From contig NZ_JAICBZ010000007.1 of assembly GCF_020179405.1 (NCBI RefSeq), positions 1 through 64,000 on the forward strand: a DNA stretch of 64,000 nucleotides, given 5' to 3'. The notes beneath the pieces are model-generated. The model saw only the letters and a program-made list of their open reading frames with translations. It made no database searches and had not been told where the DNA came from. Shown piece by piece: positions 15,151 to 23,279 of the stretch (position 1 is its first letter; each line of letters begins with the position of its first letter). The translations under genes and the position numbers were made by a program. The DNA comes from Xinfangfangia pollutisoli (lineage in GTDB: Bacteria > Pseudomonadota > Alphaproteobacteria > Rhodobacterales > Rhodobacteraceae).

Positions 15151-16722
15151 TTACTTCTTGGTGATGCGCCCGTCGGTATAGGGCGCATAGCTGCCCGAGG
15201 CGGCCAGGAATTCGGCCACGACATCGGCCAGATCGGGGCCGAAATCATAGGCCTTCGGCGCGTCGACGAACATCTTGAACCCGTCGCCGCCATTGCGGAC
15301 ATAGTTGTTCGTCACCACGAGATAGGTCTTCGCCGGGTCGATCGGCACCCATTGATCGCCCTCGGCCACCAGCACATCCGACACGCGGCTGCCGGCGGGC
15401 TGGCTGATGTCGAATGTGTATTTCATCCCGGCCACCTGCAGGAAGCGGCCGGCCTTTTCCTCATACTGGCTGACGCCGTTTTCCAGCGCGTCGATCAGGG
15501 TCTGGCCGGTGGTTTCGAACGTGGCGAGCGTGTTCTGGAACGGCAGAACCGTCAGCACCTCGCCCATCGTCACCTCGCCCGCGTCGATCGAGGCGCGAAG
15601 CCCGCCCGAATTCGCCAGGCTGATCGTCACGCCCTGATCCTTGACCCGCGCCAGCTGCGCATCGGCGACCAGATTGCCCATGGTGCATTCGACCTGGCGG
15701 CAGACATCGCGATTGCCGTCGATCTCGGCCGAAGTATCGGCCACCACCTTGTTGCGGATCTCGTCCAGGGGCTTGGCCAGTTCGGCGATCCGCGCCAGCG
15801 TGTCGCTGTCTTCGGCAACGGCCTTGTCCATGATCAAGGGCTCGCCCGAGGCGCTGGTGATCTTGCCCGCATCGTCGAAGACCACGTTCAACTCGCCCAG
15901 GAACTTGCCATAGGCATAGGCCTGCACGATGGCGGTATCGCCGACCATGGTCGGATAGGGGCCGACCGCGTCTTCCGAGACATTCGACAGATAGGTGTTG
16001 TCATGGCCGCCCACGATCACATCGACGCCCGTGGTCTCGGCCGCGACCTTCTTGTCGACCACATAGCCCGAATGCGACAGGACGATGATCTTGGTCACGC
16101 CTTCGGCGGTCAGCTTGTCCACCTCGCCCTGCACGGCCTGGGCGGGATCGGTGAAGATGACATTCTTGCCGGGGCTGGCGATTTCCGGCGTGTCCAGCGG
16201 CGTCAGCCCGATCAGGCCGATCTTCTCGCCGCCCTTCTCGATCACCGTCGACTTGGCGATCTTGTCCTTCAGCGCCGGCTCCATGCTGACATCGGCATTC
16301 GACATCAGCACCGGAAAGCCCACGGCGTCGATGAAGCCCGCCAGAACCTCGGGCCCGTCGTCGAATTCGTGATTGCCCACGGTCATCGCGTCATAGCCAA
16401 GCTTGGTCATGAACTCGGCCGTCATCTTGCCCTTGTAATAGGTGTAGAACAGCGTGCCCTGGAACTGGTCGCCGCCATCGACAAGGATCGAATTCTCGGC
16501 CCGCGCCCGCGCCTCGGCCAGGGCGGTCACCAGCCGGGCCGAGCCACCGAAACAGTCGCCCGCCGTATTGTCCTCGGGCGCGCAGGGACCATCGTATTTC
16601 GAGATCGGCTCATACCGGTCATGGAAATCGTTGGTGTGCAGGATCGTCAGCTTGAACTCGGCCGAGGCGGCGCCGGCGCCAAGCGCCAGAACGGCGGCCG
16701 TGGCCAGAAATCTGCGATACAT
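15151..16722 (-). CDS. periplasmic 5'-nucleotidase / cyclic phosphodiesterase (UshA family)
   Basis: A 523-residue exported enzyme with signal peptide MYRRFLATAAVLALGAGAASA. The N-terminal calcineurin-like metallophosphatase domain shows ILHTNDFHDRYEP, VDGGDQFQGT, VGNHEFDDG, ILSHSGY and VGGHDN (metal ligands Asp, His, Asn). The C-terminal 5'-nucleotidase domain (from about residue 340) has ANSGGLRASIDAGEVTMGE, LPFQNTLATFE and NNYVRNGGDGFKMF. It should release nucleosides and phosphate from extracellular nucleotides, feeding the salvage genes deoD and adenosine kinase elsewhere in the window. A near-perfect AAGGAGG lies before the ATG. Exact substrate range (5'-nucleotides or 2',3'-cyclic) cannot be told. 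Confidence 0.88.
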   Translation of the reverse strand: MYRRFLATAAVLALGAGAASAEFKLTILHTNDFHDRYEPISKYDGPCAPEDNTAGDCFGGSARLVTALAEARARAENSILVDGGDQFQGTLFYTYYKGKMTAEFMTKLGYDAMTVGNHEFDDGPEVLAGFIDAVGFPVLMSNADVSMEPALKDKIAKSTVIEKGGEKIGLIGLTPLDTPEIASPGKNVIFTDPAQAVQGEVDKLTAEGVTKIIVLSHSGYVVDKKVAAETTGVDVIVGGHDNTYLSNVSEDAVGPYPTMVGDTAIVQAYAYGKFLGELNVVFDDAGKITSASGEPLIMDKAVAEDSDTLARIAELAKPLDEIRNKVVADTSAEIDGNRDVCRQVECTMGNLVADAQLARVKDQGVTISLANSGGLRASIDAGEVTMGEVLTVLPFQNTLATFETTGQTLIDALENGVSQYEEKAGRFLQVAGMKYTFDISQPAGSRVSDVLVAEGDQWVPIDPAKTYLVVTNNYVRNGGDGFKMFVDAPKAYDFGPDLADVVAEFLAASGSYAPYTDGRITKK

Positions 16723-16888
16723 GGGGACCTCCTTGTTGATCGACTGCGTTACATTGCTGTTACGAACCGGCCCGAGTCAAAGCCCGATGCGCCCTGCCTG
16801 CCTGCAAGGCATGAAACCCGCATGACAGGGTGCGGCCATCGCGGGGCCCGCCATTGACCGGCGCGCCGTTCCGGTGCATGGGTCGGGC

Positions 16889-17227
16889 ATGCTGATCTTC
16901 AAGATCTTCCGCCGCCCCGAATGGGATGCGTTCCGTGCCGCGGGCGAAACCGCCGGCGCGCCGGTCGATCTGGCCGATGGCTTCATCCATTTCTCGACCG
17001 CGACCCAGGTCGCGGAAACGGCGGCGAAATGGTTCGCGACCGAAAGCGATCTGGTGCTGGTGGCCTTCCGGGCCGAGGATCTGGGCCCGGCGCTGAAATG
17101 GGAAGCCTCGCGCGGAGGGGCGCTGTTTCCGCATCTTTACCGCCGGCTCCGCCTGTCGGAAGTGGTCTGGGACAAGTCGCTGCCTTTGGGCGCGACCGGG
17201 CACATCTTTCCCGAAGGCGTGGTCTGA
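16889..17227 (+). CDS. DUF952 family protein
   Basis: A 112-residue protein of the DUF952 family (GFIHFSTATQVAETAAKWF, then LVLVAFRAEDL and LFPHLYRRL), small cytoplasmic proteins of unknown function sometimes described as glutathione S-transferase-like. The ATG at 16889 begins MLIFKIFRRPEW, where homologues begin; an ATG five codons earlier (16874) adds only unconserved residues, and neither has a good ribosome binding site. It lies 34 bases before pyrD on the same strand, so the two are probably cotranscribed. Confidence 0.82.
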   Translation: MLIFKIFRRPEWDAFRAAGETAGAPVDLADGFIHFSTATQVAETAAKWFATESDLVLVAFRAEDLGPALKWEASRGGALFPHLYRRLRLSEVVWDKSLPLGATGHIFPEGVV

Positions 17228-17261
17228 CGTGGTCCGCAAGGACATCTGAAAGGATAAGGGC

Positions 17262-18323
17262 ATGAGCCTGATCGAAAGCCTAGGCCTGGCCGCGCTGCGC
17301 CGGATCGACGCGGAAACCGCGCATGGCCTGGCGCTGAAGGCCTTGCGCAGCGGGCTGGCGCCGCTGCCGGGGCCGGTCACCTCGGCCCGGCTGGAATGCG
17401 ATCTGGCCGGGATGGCGCTTCTGAACCCGGTCGGGCTGGCCGCGGGCTTCGACAAGAACGCCACCGCTTTGGCGCAGCTGACCCGCGCGGGCTTTGGCTT
17501 CATCGAGGTCGGCGCCGCGACGCCCCTGCCGCAAGAGGGCAATCCCCGGCCACGCCTGTGGCGGCTGGTCGAGGATCGGGCGGCGATCAACCGCTTTGGC
17601 TTCAACAATGAGGGGATGGAGCCGATCGCCGCGCGGCTTGCGGCGCGCAAGCCCGGCCCCGTGCCGGTCGGGCTGAATCTGGGCGCGAACAAGACATCCG
17701 AGAACCGCGCCGCCGATTTCGCCCGCGTGCTGACGCGCTGCGGCCCGCATGTGGATTTCGCCACGGTCAATGTCTCGTCGCCGAATACCGAAAAACTGCG
17801 CGACCTGCAGGGTCCGGCGGCGCTGGCCGCGCTGTTGCAGGGCGTGATGGAGGCACGCGCCGCCCTGCCCCGCCCGATCCCGGTTTTTCTGAAGATCGCG
17901 CCCGATCTGACCGGCGACGACTTGGCGCAGATCGCCGAGGTGGCGCTGACATCGGGCGTCTCGGGCATCATCGCCACCAACACCACCCTGTCGCGCGACG
18001 GGCTGCAAAGCCCGCATCGGGGCCAGCAGGGCGGATTGTCGGGCGCGCCGCTGTTCGAGCGGTCGACCCGGGTGCTGGCGCGGCTGAGCCAATTGACCGA
18101 GGGCCGGCTGCCGCTGGTGGGCGTGGGCGGGATCTCCTCGGCCGAAGAGGCCTATGCCAAGATCCGCGCCGGCGCTTCGGCGGTGCAGCTTTATACCGCG
18201 ATGGTCTATCAGGGGCTGAGCCTGGCGCCGACGATCGCGAAAGGCCTGGACGCGCTGCTGCTGCGCGACGGCTATGCCACGATCGGCGCCGCGATCGGCA
18301 CCGACCGGGCGCGCTGGCTGTAA
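17262..18323 (+). CDS. pyrD: dihydroorotate dehydrogenase (quinone), class 2
   Basis: PyrD oxidises dihydroorotate to orotate in pyrimidine synthesis and passes electrons to quinone at the inner membrane. The 353-residue product has an N-terminal amphipathic helix (class 2 type), [57 protein letters not shown] with the catalytic Ser, [11 protein letters not shown] and the FMN phosphate loop [20 protein letters not shown]. Length and motifs are normal. An AGGATAAGGG ribosome binding site precedes the ATG, and the DUF952 gene is directly upstream. A dispersed repeat follows its stop. Confidence 0.97.
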   Translation: MSLIESLGLAALRRIDAETAHGLALKALRSGLAPLPGPVTSARLECDLAGMALLNPVGLAAGFDKNATALAQLTRAGFGFIEVGAATPLPQEGNPRPRLWRLVEDRAAINRFGFNNEGMEPIAARLAARKPGPVPVGLNLGANKTSENRAADFARVLTRCGPHVDFATVNVSSPNTEKLRDLQGPAALAALLQGVMEARAALPRPIPVFLKIAPDLTGDDLAQIAEVALTSGVSGIIATNTTLSRDGLQSPHRGQQGGLSGAPLFERSTRVLARLSQLTEGRLPLVGVGGISSAEEAYAKIRAGASAVQLYTAMVYQGLSLAPTIAKGLDALLLRDGYATIGAAIGTDRARWL

Positions 18324-18329
18324 CCCGCC

Positions 18330-18375
18330 GGGGGCCGGCCCCCGGACCCCCGGGATATTTCTGGACAGATGAAAG
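18330..18375. repeat. dispersed GATATTT repeat, intergenic copy
   Basis: After pyrD lies a GGGGGCCGGCCCCC palindrome (18330-18343) followed by CCCCCGGGATATTTCTGG and ACAGATGAAAG. The second half matches the copy inside urtC. It lies between two convergent genes and may act as a bidirectional terminator, but no clean T-tract is present. Confidence 0.75.
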
Positions 18376-18393
18376 CCGCCGGCCCGCGCGGGG

Positions 18394-18630
18394 CTAGAAG
18401 GCCTTGAAGGTCATCGTGGTCAGCGTGCGCTGGATGCCGGGCAGGTCGAACAGGCGCGAGGCCAGGTAATGGCCCACATCCTCGCCATCGGGGATATAGA
18501 CCTTGGCGATCAGGTCATATTCGCCCGAGGTGGAGTAGAGTTCGCTGACCACTTCGCGGTCCCAGATCTCATCCGCCACCTCATAGGTCTTGCCCGGGGT
18601 GCAGCGGATTTGCACGAATACCAGCGCCAT
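18394..18630 (-). CDS. stand-alone Lrp/AsnC ligand-binding (RAM) domain protein
   Basis: A 78-residue protein that is only the effector-binding domain of Lrp/AsnC regulators: VFVQIRCTPGKTYEVADEIW, the SGEYDLIAKVYIPD strand and TLTTMTFKAF at the end. There is no helix-turn-helix. Such stand-alone domains bind amino acids or form rings in other bacteria; a modulatory role is inference. It follows the helicase gene on the same strand after 27 bases, so the two are likely cotranscribed. Confidence 0.82.
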   Translation of the reverse strand: MALVFVQIRCTPGKTYEVADEIWDREVVSELYSTSGEYDLIAKVYIPDGEDVGHYLASRLFDLPGIQRTLTTMTFKAF

Positions 18631-18657
18631 TTCGGCCTCCTCTTTGCCTGGGCGAGC

Positions 18658-20199
18658 CTAGCCCTGCTCGGGCTCCAGCGCCAGAGGGGCCGCCGGGGCC
18701 TGGCGCAGATCCTCGACCCCAAGCGGGCGCTTGGGCAGGGCAAGCCGGTTGCGCACCACCCAATGCAGCCGGTGTTCGGCGCGGGTGATCGCCACATAGG
18801 CCAGGCGCTTCCACAAGGGCACGCCCGCCTCGGACCGGCCGGCCTGGGCCGCGGCCCAGAGATCGGGGGCAAAGACCTGAACCTCGGGCCATTGGCTGCC
18901 TTGCGCCTTGTGGATCGTCACCGCCGCGCCATGCAGGAAGGCCGCGCCCATGGTGGCGGCATGCGGGATGAAGGGTTCCTCTTCCTCGGGCCGTTCGATC
19001 TTGATGATCGAGGCGGCCGAAAGCCGCGGGTCTTCGGCGCCGATCACATGCAGCTTGGCGAAGCCGGGTTTCGAGCCGGGGCCGAGATAGATCACCTGCG
19101 CGCCCTTGATCAGCCCCCGCGCCTCAAGGTCGATGCGCTTCTTGCGGTGCTTCAGGGGCAGTTCGATCCCGTCGCAGATCAGCGGCTCGCCCGGGATCAG
19201 ATCGTCATCCGGCGCGCCCTGGGCGCTGCGGAAGGCGGTGATCAGCTTGATCCGCGTCACATTGCGCCAGACCAGAACCGGGCTGCGCGCCATCAGGTCG
19301 GCATCCACCCGTTCGGCCCAGACCACCCGGTCGTCGCGGGCGGCGCGGTCGCGGATCAGCGCCTCGAACGCCTCGAATCCCAGCCGGTCATCGGCCAGGG
19401 CATGGGCCAGATCCAGGATCGGATTGTCCTGGGTCTGGCGGTGGATCCGGTGCAGCACCAGCTTGCGGCTGTCGCCCAGCCGGTCGAAGACCATCTCGCC
19501 CGATTGGCCCACCGGCGCCAGCTGCGCCGGATCGCCGAACAGCACCAGCCGCGGAAAGATCTCGCGCAGGTCGTTGAACTGGCGTTCGTCCAGCATCGAG
19601 GCCTCATCGACAAAGCCCACATCCAGCGGCTCGTCGCGCCGCTTCCAGCCGGTGATGAAATCCGACCCCCGCAAGCCCGCCGCCGCCAGCGCGCCCGGAA
19701 TCGAGGGCACCTGGGCATAGAAGGCCTGCGCGCGGTCCAGCGCCTGATCGGTGATCCCCTCGACCCCCAGCCCGTCGACGCTGGGCCGCGGCGCCTGGCC
19801 GGCCAGCCATTCGGCGATCTTCTCATATTGCGGGTCGTAGACGGGGGTATAGAGGATCCGGTGGATCGTGGTCGCCGGCACGCCGCGCAGCCGCAGCACG
19901 CTGGCGGCCTTGTTGGTCGGCGCCAGAATGGCCAGCGTGCGCCGCTCTTTCCGGCGCCGGCCTTCCCAATCGGCCGAGATCACCTCGACCCCGGCCTCTT
20001 TCATCGCCTTGTACAGACCGGCAAGCAGCATGGTCTTGCCCGAGCCGGCCTTGCCCATCACCGCCATCACCATGCTGGGGCCTTCGGCGGCGGGCGACAG
20101 ATCGCCATCGGCAAGATCGATCCCCTGATCCAGGAGACCGGCGGCAAGGCGATCCCAGGCTTCGGCCTGGTCTTCGGACAGGGTCAGGGCATCGGACAT
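18658..20199 (-). CDS. RecD-like superfamily 1 DNA helicase
   Basis: A 513-residue ATP-dependent helicase. Walker A is GKAGSGKTM (about 49-57), motif Ia LAPTNKAASVLRLRG, motif II VDEASMLDERQ, motif III LVLFGDPAQLAPVG, then the C-terminal UvrD_C_2 region AVTIHKAQGSQWPEV and motif VI RLAYVAITRAEHRL. It lacks the long N-terminal part of RecD2 and is not next to recB/recC, so it is probably one of the small RecD/Pif1-like exonuclease V alpha-type helicases found in alphaproteobacteria. It likely works in recombination or replication repair; the partner is unknown. The ATG at 20199 begins MSDALTLSEDQ. Confidence 0.85.
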   Translation of the reverse strand: MSDALTLSEDQAEAWDRLAAGLLDQGIDLADGDLSPAAEGPSMVMAVMGKAGSGKTMLLAGLYKAMKEAGVEVISADWEGRRRKERRTLAILAPTNKAASVLRLRGVPATTIHRILYTPVYDPQYEKIAEWLAGQAPRPSVDGLGVEGITDQALDRAQAFYAQVPSIPGALAAAGLRGSDFITGWKRRDEPLDVGFVDEASMLDERQFNDLREIFPRLVLFGDPAQLAPVGQSGEMVFDRLGDSRKLVLHRIHRQTQDNPILDLAHALADDRLGFEAFEALIRDRAARDDRVVWAERVDADLMARSPVLVWRNVTRIKLITAFRSAQGAPDDDLIPGEPLICDGIELPLKHRKKRIDLEARGLIKGAQVIYLGPGSKPGFAKLHVIGAEDPRLSAASIIKIERPEEEEPFIPHAATMGAAFLHGAAVTIHKAQGSQWPEVQVFAPDLWAAAQAGRSEAGVPLWKRLAYVAITRAEHRLHWVVRNRLALPKRPLGVEDLRQAPAAPLALEPEQG

Positions 20200-20248
20200 G
20201 GCGCCACCCTAGCCGCGGGCGCCGGCAAGGGCCAGCGCAGCCGATGAC

Positions 20249-20276
20249 AAAACCCGCCGGCAGGGCAGCCGGCGGG
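20249..20276 (-). terminator. intrinsic terminator of ccr
   Basis: A perfect 9-base-pair stem, CCCGCCGGC / GCCGGCGGG (20253-20261 with 20268-20276), is followed on the minus strand by TTTTG. It lies 23 bases after the ccr stop codon. Confidence 0.82.
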
Positions 20277-20298
20277 TCTGATGCCGTGTAGCAGGGGC

Positions 20299-21603
20299 CT
20301 AGCGGCCGCGGCTGGCTTCCAGCGTGTCTTCGAAGGTGCGCAGGCCGGTGCGCGGGGCCTGAACCAGCACCGCCATATTCCCGGGCTTGTGCTTGTTCTT
20401 CCACATCAGCGTATGCGCCGCCGGGATTTCCGCCCAGGGGAAGACCTCGGACATGCAGGGATCAAGCCGGCGTTCGCACATCAGCTTGTTCGCCGCCGCC
20501 GCCTGTTTCAGATGGGCGAAATGGCTGCCCTGCAGGCGCTTCTGATGCATCCACATGTAGCGCACGTCGAAGGTGCAGTTGAAGCCCGAGGTACCGGCGC
20601 AGATCACGACCATGCCGCCCTTCTTGCAGACCAGCGACGAGACCGGGAAGGTCTGCTCGCCGGGATGTTCGAAGACCATGTCGACATTCACATTCTTGCC
20701 GGTGATGTCCCAGATCGCCTTGCCGAACTTGCGCGCTTCCTTCAGCCAGGTGTTGTATTCCTCGGAATTCACCTTGGGCAGCTGGCCCCAGCATTTGAAG
20801 TCATTGCGGTTGATCACGCCCTTGGCGCCCAGAGACAGCACGAAATCGCGCTTGGTCTCGTCGCTGATCACGCCGATCGCATTCGCCCCGGCGGTGACCG
20901 CCAGCTGCACCGCATAGGATCCAAGGCCCCCCGAGGCGCCCCAGATCAGCACGTTCTGCCCGGGCTTCAGGTCATGCGGCGCATGGCCGAACAGCATCCG
21001 GTAGGCGGTGGCCAGCGTCAGCGTGTAGCAGGCAGATTCCTCCCAGGTCAGATGCTTCGGCCGCGGCATCAGCTGCTGGGCCTGCACGCGGGTGAACTGG
21101 CTGAACGAGCCGTCATTGGTCTCATAGCCCCAGATCCGCTGGCTGGGCGAGAACATCGGGTCGCCCCCGTTGCATTCCTCGTCATCGCCATCGTCCTGGT
21201 TGCAATGGATGACGACCTCGTCGCCCACCTTCCAGCGCTTGACCTTGTCGCCCACCGCCCAGACGATGCCCGCGGCATCCGATCCGGCGATGTGGTATTC
21301 CTGCTTGTGGCCGTCGAAGGGGCTGATCGGCACGCCCAGACCGGCCCAGACGCCGTTGTAATTGACCCCCGCGGCCATGACCAGAACCAGGACCTCGTGG
21401 CTGTCCAGCTTCCAGGTCGGCACCACTTCCAGCTGCATCGCCTGTTCCGGCGGGCCATGGCGGTCGCGGCGGATCGCCCAGGCATACATCTTGGCCGGCA
21501 CATGCCCCAAAGGCGGCATCTCGCCGATCTCGTACAGATCCTTCACCGGAGCGTCATAGGCCATGATCTCACCCGCGCCCCCGATCGCCTTGTCCAAAGC
21601 CAT
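20299..21603 (-). CDS. ccr: crotonyl-CoA carboxylase/reductase
   Basis: Ccr carries out the reductive carboxylation of crotonyl-CoA to ethylmalonyl-CoA with NADPH and CO2, the key step of the ethylmalonyl-CoA pathway for acetate assimilation. The 434-residue product is an MDR-type reductase with AGVNYNGVWAGLGVP, HIAGSDAAGIVWAVGD, the long acidic insert EVVIHCNQDDGDDEECNGGD, the nucleotide loop IWGASGGLGSYAVQ and VDMVFEHPGEQTFP. The insert and the YMWMHQKRLQGSHFA segment are typical for Ccr and not for ordinary enoyl reductases. AGGGAG precedes the ATG. Ecm of the same pathway lies 1.7 kb away on the other strand. Confidence 0.96.
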   Translation of the reverse strand: MALDKAIGGAGEIMAYDAPVKDLYEIGEMPPLGHVPAKMYAWAIRRDRHGPPEQAMQLEVVPTWKLDSHEVLVLVMAAGVNYNGVWAGLGVPISPFDGHKQEYHIAGSDAAGIVWAVGDKVKRWKVGDEVVIHCNQDDGDDEECNGGDPMFSPSQRIWGYETNDGSFSQFTRVQAQQLMPRPKHLTWEESACYTLTLATAYRMLFGHAPHDLKPGQNVLIWGASGGLGSYAVQLAVTAGANAIGVISDETKRDFVLSLGAKGVINRNDFKCWGQLPKVNSEEYNTWLKEARKFGKAIWDITGKNVNVDMVFEHPGEQTFPVSSLVCKKGGMVVICAGTSGFNCTFDVRYMWMHQKRLQGSHFAHLKQAAAANKLMCERRLDPCMSEVFPWAEIPAAHTLMWKNKHKPGNMAVLVQAPRTGLRTFEDTLEASRGR

Positions 21604-21670
21604 TGCCGGCTCCCTGCGTTGCCGCGCCGCAGAATCACGGCGCCGATGGGCCCAGAGTTAGAATTGGTCG

Positions 21671-21710
21671 CGCAACTTTGCAATAGTCATAAACTGTATT
21701 TTTGTAATTT
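21671..21710 (-). promoter_or_regulatory. AT-rich ccr promoter region with a TTTGCAAT element
   Basis: The AT-rich stretch upstream of ccr stands out in this G+C-rich DNA. It contains TTTGCAAT (21677-21684), close to the TTTGCAAA half-site reported for short-chain acyl-CoA regulators (RamB/PccR type) of this family, with TTGCG beside it on the minus strand. It also runs up to the last codon of the acyltransferase gene. Exact -35 and -10 boxes could not be assigned. Confidence 0.4.
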
Positions 21711-23080
21711 TATGTCCGCGGCGCTGCAGCATTCGGGTCGGTTCGCTGCGGCACGGCATTGGCATAGAAGGCCAGAAGCGGCGCCTGCCCCGGCACCGGC
21801 TGCAGATCGGCCGTCACCAGGCCGCGCGCGATCAAGGGCCGCAGCCCTTCCTCCAGCACCCGCTCGATCCCCTGCGGCGGAAGTTTCACCACCGCCCCCG
21901 CCGCGGCCAGATCGCCGGCCAGTGCCGCCACGCGCTGCGCCAGCTCGGCCCGGCTTGAAGCCCCAGCCCCCAGCGCCGCCGCCACCAAAGGCACTGGCAG
22001 AACCGGGATCACCGCGCCGATCCGCTGCATCAGCCGCGCGCCCAGTGCCTCGACCGGATCGGCGGGCGCCTCGGCCAGAAAGTCGCGCAACGAGATCGGC
22101 GCGCCAAAGCCCACCGCGGCCGTGCCGAAATCGCGCAGCCGGCCGCGCCAGCGCTTCCACAGATAGGCCAGCGCACACCAGGCCACCCAAAGCGGCCGGT
22201 TGCGGAACCGCCCCGTCCCCGATTGCGCCGCCTCGACCAGAACCCGGTCCTCAAGCACCCGGTCATAGGCCAGCCCGACCGGCACGAAGACGACATCGCG
22301 CCCCTCGGGCCGGAAGCCTTCGACGATATAGCTCAGCAGGCCCAGCTTCGGCGCGCCCATCCGCCCGTCCAGCGACAACCCGCCCTCGGGGAACATCGCC
22401 TGGGTCGTGCCCTCTTCGGCCGCCATCTGCACATAGCGCGCCAGAACCTTGCGATAGAGCGCATTGCGGCTTTTGCGCCGGATGAAATAGCCGCCCATCG
22501 ACCGCACCAGCGCCGACAGCGGCCAGACCCGCGCCCATTCGCCCACCGCATAAGACACGGCCGAGCGGTCGGCGACCAGCCAGGTCACCAGCACATAATC
22601 CATGTTCGAGCGGTGGTTCATCACGAAGACCACGGTCGCGCGCGGGTCGATCCGCGCCAGGGCCGCATCGACCTTGCCCACCCGCACCCGGTACAAAAGC
22701 CGCGCCAGCGCCTTGGCCGCCCTGGTGCCGAAACCGAAATAGACCGTCGCGGAAAAGCCGGGCACGATCTCGCCCGCATAGCGCCGCGCCTCTTCGAAGG
22801 CCACTTCGCCCGGAACCCCGGTTGCGGCCGCATGCTCGGCCGCCGCCTCCATCACCCGCGCGTCATAGGCCAGCCGCGCCACCATGTCGGACCGCTGGGC
22901 CAGCTTGAACAGGTCGATCTTGCGGTCCAGCCGCGCATTCAGCCGCATCAGCGCCCGCTCGGCCCGGCGCCGGAAGAACCAGCGCACCGAGGGGAACAGG
23001 AAATGCGTGGCAAAGCTGATCGCGGCAAAGCCCAGGATCAGTGTCAGAAGCCAGACCGGAACCTCGACTTTGCCGAACAT
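21710..23080 (-). CDS. PlsB-like glycerol-3-phosphate/1-acylglycerol-3-phosphate acyltransferase
   Basis: A 456-residue membrane-associated acyltransferase. After an N-terminal helix (VPVWLLTLILGFAAISFATHFLF) come the four family blocks: NHRSNMDYVL (HX4D catalytic pair), GGYFIRR, FPEGGLSLDGRM and VPVGLAYDRV. It is longer than PlsC and resembles the catalytic domain of PlsB, so it probably acylates a glycerolipid precursor; the acyl acceptor is not certain. It lies between ccr and ecm, on the ccr strand, but ccr seems to have its own promoter. The start at 23080 is shared by helix and frame; upstream is a dispersed repeat. Confidence 0.82.
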   Translation of the reverse strand: MFGKVEVPVWLLTLILGFAAISFATHFLFPSVRWFFRRRAERALMRLNARLDRKIDLFKLAQRSDMVARLAYDARVMEAAAEHAAATGVPGEVAFEEARRYAGEIVPGFSATVYFGFGTRAAKALARLLYRVRVGKVDAALARIDPRATVVFVMNHRSNMDYVLVTWLVADRSAVSYAVGEWARVWPLSALVRSMGGYFIRRKSRNALYRKVLARYVQMAAEEGTTQAMFPEGGLSLDGRMGAPKLGLLSYIVEGFRPEGRDVVFVPVGLAYDRVLEDRVLVEAAQSGTGRFRNRPLWVAWCALAYLWKRWRGRLRDFGTAAVGFGAPISLRDFLAEAPADPVEALGARLMQRIGAVIPVLPVPLVAAALGAGASSRAELAQRVAALAGDLAAAGAVVKLPPQGIERVLEEGLRPLIARGLVTADLQPVPGQAPLLAFYANAVPQRTDPNAAAPRT

Positions 23081-23115
23081 CCCGCCAGACTAGCCCATCC
23101 CGGGAAACGGGCAAT

Positions 23116-23171
23116 CCTTCTTCCTCTCTGCAAAAATATCCCACGGGGGTCCGGGGGTGTGAAACCCCCGG
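23116..23171. repeat. dispersed GATATTT repeat, intergenic copy
   Basis: Contains CCTTCTTCCTCTCTGC, AAAAATATCCC and the GGGGGTCCGGGGG-x-CCCCCGG arm. It is the CTTCCTCTCTGCA variant, shared with the copy at 37545-37599. It lies between the divergent acyltransferase and ecm genes, just upstream of the ecm promoter. Confidence 0.75.
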
Positions 23172-23191
23172 CGATTGCCGCAGCGCAGCGA

Positions 23192-23221
23192 TTGACATTA
23201 AGCGATTCTTTCGCCTATCTC
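23192..23221 (+). promoter_or_regulatory. candidate ecm promoter
   Basis: A perfect -35 TTGACA (23192-23197) is followed after 18 bases by TATCTC (23216-23221) as a weak -10. Transcription would begin about 23228, leaving a leader of about 50 bases before the ecm ATG. Confidence 0.5.
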
Positions 23222-23279
23222 GACCATGACGAAACAATATTGCGCGCAGGCGATTCACCCCGCGACCCGAGGATCCAAG

